Assembly (NCBI GenBank): GCA_017547975.1
Contig: JAFYNU010000403.1
Span: 1 to 7,336, forward strand
Reading direction: 5' to 3'
Length of the DNA: 7,336 nucleotides
Source: Clostridia bacterium
Lineage (GTDB): Bacteria; Bacillota; Clostridia; Oscillospirales; QAMX01
Below, piece by piece: positions 5,343 through 7,336 of this stretch. The translations under genes and the position numbers were made by a program. The notes beneath the pieces are model-generated. The model ran no database searches and was not told the DNA's origin. It was given only the letters and a program-made list of their open reading frames with translations. Each line of letters begins with the position of its first letter. Within the stretch, counting starts at the first letter, position 1.

Positions 5343-7336
5343 TCAGGCAAGCCGCTTGCCCGCATACCAGATTTCGTAGTCCTTTTGCTCACCGTGAACC
5401 AGGTAGCTTTCCAGGACGCCGTCCTTCCAGGCGATATCCAGGGTCATGTTGCCCTTCACGGCAATCCCCTTCAGGGAACCGGTCTTCCAATCGGTGGGGA
5501 GAGCGGGCAAAAGGGTGATCTTCTTGCCAATGCTTCGCACCAGCATCTCTGCTATGCCGGCGGTACAGCCGAAGTTGCCGTCAATCTGGAAGGGCGGGTG
5601 AGCATCGAAGAGATTGGCGTAGGTACCGCCGCCGTTGTAGGCCAGAAGGGCCGCTGCAGGCAGGCTGCTTCCTTCCGCAACCATGGGATCCTTCAGCCGG
5701 AGCTGATTGTCCAGCATGATTTTGGCGTGATCGCCATCATTGAGCCTGGCCCAGAAGTTGATCTTCCACCCAAGGCTCCAGCCGGTACCGTCGTCACCCC
5801 GTTCTTCCAGGGTGCGTTTGCAGGCGGCGAAGTACTCCGGGGTGTCCTCTTCGGTAAAGAGACCCGCCGGGTAGAGACCGTAGAGATGACTGGTGTGGCG
5901 ATGGTGGGGTTCCACCTCCTCCACTTCCTCAGCCCATTCCAAAAGCTGACCCCGGGACCCAATCCTGGGGAGCCAGAGTTTGGGAAGCACCGCTTCCAGT
6001 TCGGGGGTACAGCGGTTCAAACCCAAAAGCTTTTCGGTTTCCAAAAGGTTCAAAAACAGCTCCCGGATGATGGTCATGGTCATGGTGGTGGTTTTCGATA
6101 CACTCACCGGCTTCCCCTTGAAATAGAAGGTATTTTCCGGGGAGGTGGAGGGCACCAGAGCCAGGTTGCCTTCCCCATCGTCGGTCAGAACGTCCAGGTA
6201 GAAGCGGGCCGCATCCGCCATAACCGGATAGGCCTTGTCCCGCAGAAAATCCAGGTCCAGGGTGTATTCGTAGTATTCGTAAAGATGCCGGCACATCCAC
6301 CCGGAGGCCATCGGCCAGAAGGACCACACCGCCTGCCCCTGCACCGGCACGGTGTGGCGCCACAGGTCGCTGTTGTGGTGCACCGTGAAACCGCCGGCAT
6401 TGTAGAAGAGCTTTGCGGTTTTCCGTCCGTTTTCCCGGAGTTCGTCCACCATGCGGTTAATGGGTTCTGTCAATTCCGGCATGGCGGTGGGCAGAGCGGG
6501 CCAATAGTTCATTTCGGTGTTGATATTTGTGGTATAGTTGGAATTCCAGGGCGGGTTGGGCTCATCGTTCCAAATGCCCTGCAGGTTGGTGGGCTGGGTA
6601 CCCGCCCGGGAGGAGGCAATCAGCAGGTAACGGCCAAAGTTGAAAAGCAGGGTATAAAGACCAACGTCCTTTTTGTCCTGCATGAAATTCAGCAGACGGT
6701 CGTAGGTGGATTCGTTTTCCTTCCCATCACTTCCAAGATCCAGTTCCACCCGGTCGTAGAAGCTCCGGTGGTCGGCAACGTGTTCCTCCTTCAGCGCATC
6801 GTATCCCTTTTGCAGGGCAACCAGAAGGCGGCGGTTCACCACCGGCTTGGGATCCTTTCCTTCCAGGTAGGGATGCTTGTCGGGCCCCGCAAAGCTTGTG
6901 GCGGTGGAGAAATAGAGTTCTACCCGCCGTGCCTTTTGAATTTCCAGCTTGTCGCCCCTGGCCTTGATCCAGCCATCGGTCTTCACCTCCAGGGCCGCAT
7001 AGATCTGGATCCCCCGATGGGCATCGTCGTCCAGATAGCGGTAGAAGGGATGCGGATCCCGACGGTCGGTATAACTGGGAGCTTCGGCAGTCATGGCAAG
7101 CCGGGTTTCATGAGCCTCCACCCGATAGCGCAGGGGAGACGTCATGGAAAGGGTCAGGTCAAAGGCTTCTTCCGATTCTGCCTTGTAAACCGCCACCCCC
7201 GCAGGATGGGACGCAAAAGCGGTCCTCCTGGACTTTTTACCGTTTTGGGTATAGCTTGCTTCCGCAAGGGCTTTTTGAAAATCCAGGGTACGGACGTAGT
7301 TTTCGGTTTCTTCCTCGCCGGAAAACTCCAGGAACA
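5343..7336 (-). CDS. Glycoside hydrolase family 95 alpha-L-fucosidase (or alpha-L-galactosidase), 5' truncated by window
   Basis: A large GH95-type enzyme that hydrolyses terminal alpha-linked L-fucose (some members L-galactose) by inversion. The frame stays open to the right edge, so 664 codons are visible and the start is outside. The GTG at 7196 is internal, since the residues upstream (YVRTLDFQKALAEASYTQNG, then FASHPAGVAVYKA) belong to the usual GH95 N-terminal beta domain. The (alpha/alpha)6 catalytic barrel carries all key residues known from Bifidobacterium AfcA: the Asn pair in TNINTEMNYWP (N at 6525-6527 and 6519-6521), the acid Glu in STSPENTF (6135-6137) and the Asp of FQIDGNFG (5580-5582). 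HTSHLYGLYP and WARLNDGDHA are also typical. The protein ends with a C-terminal beta domain (LPALPTDWKTGSLKG...). A signal peptide cannot be judged without the N-terminus, so cell location is unknown. It is upstream of, and probably cotranscribed with, the small membrane protein gene. Confidence 0.95.
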   Translation of the reverse strand, partial: FLEFSGEEETENYVRTLDFQKALAEASYTQNGKKSRRTAFASHPAGVAVYKAESEEAFDLTLSMTSPLRYRVEAHETRLAMTAEAPSYTDRRDPHPFYRYLDDDAHRGIQIYAALEVKTDGWIKARGDKLEIQKARRVELYFSTATSFAGPDKHPYLEGKDPKPVVNRRLLVALQKGYDALKEEHVADHRSFYDRVELDLGSDGKENESTYDRLLNFMQDKKDVGLYTLLFNFGRYLLIASSRAGTQPTNLQGIWNDEPNPPWNSNYTTNINTEMNYWPALPTAMPELTEPINRMVDELRENGRKTAKLFYNAGGFTVHHNSDLWRHTVPVQGQAVWSFWPMASGWMCRHLYEYYEYTLDLDFLRDKAYPVMADAARFYLDVLTDDGEGNLALVPSTSPENTFYFKGKPVSVSKTTTMTMTIIRELFLNLLETEKLLGLNRCTPELEAVLPKLWLPRIGSRGQLLEWAEEVEEVEPHHRHTSHLYGLYPAGLFTEEDTPEYFAACKRTLEERGDDGTGWSLGWKINFWARLNDGDHAKIMLDNQLRLKDPMVAEGSSLPAAALLAYNGGGTYANLFDAHPPFQIDGNFGCTAGIAEMLVRSIGKKITLLPALPTDWKTGSLKGIAVKGNMTLDIAWKDGVLESYLVHGEQKDYEIWYAGKRLA

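Noticed and set aside
5346..5360. Hairpin GGCAAG-CCG-CTTGCC at the 3' end of GH95
   Set aside because: On the coding strand it is followed by an A-rich, not T-rich, run, so it is not an intrinsic terminator; it lies in the last GH95 codons.
5343..7196. GTG at 7196 as start of the GH95 gene
   Set aside because: The same frame continues without a stop to 7336 and encodes recognisable GH95 N-terminal sequence.

Overview
The window looks like ordinary chromosome of a GC-rich, low-oxygen-type Bacillota, probably a gut Clostridia/Oscillospirales-like organism. This is an inference from purine-rich Shine-Dalgarno sites 6-9 nt before starts, vegetative-type TTGNNN-17-TATAAT promoters, compact hairpin terminators, and the gene mix (SERCA-like Ca2+ ATPase, LysM/M14 peptidoglycan peptidase, GH95 fucosidase, RspA/ManD-type enolase-superfamily dehydratase). 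No mobile element, CRISPR array, tRNA or rRNA was seen.

Layout: (1) the C-terminal part of a P-type Ca2+ ATPase on the + strand, cut by the left edge and ending at 1148. (2) Everything else is on the - strand. A LysM/M14 gamma-D-glutamyl-diamino-acid-type peptidase ends at 1126, so its 3' end overlaps the ATPase 3' end tail to tail by 23 nt. (3) A two-gene unit follows: UlaG-like metallo-beta-lactamase-fold hydrolase, then glyoxalase/VOC protein. It has a near-ideal promoter (3644-3672) and a terminator (2479-2505). (4) Next is a RspA/ManD-like dehydratase with its own promoter (4980-5008), a possible operator, a 5'-leader hairpin and a strong terminator (3685-3716). (5) Last is a large GH95 alpha-L-fucosidase running off the right edge, followed 28 nt later by a small two-helix membrane protein.

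How they may work together: GH95 releases L-fucose (or L-galactose) from glycans, and the ManD-like enzyme dehydrates a six-carbon sugar acid. No clear terminator lies between the small membrane gene and the dehydratase gene, so a shared glycan/sugar-acid catabolic role is possible but unproven. The MBL/VOC pair could act on a lactone, thioester or aldehyde metabolite. The ATPase and the peptidase look like unrelated housekeeping neighbours. I found no convincing novel multi-gene system. The most interesting points are the specificity of the ManD-like enzyme, the MBL-VOC pair, and the regulatory architecture around 4920-5045.
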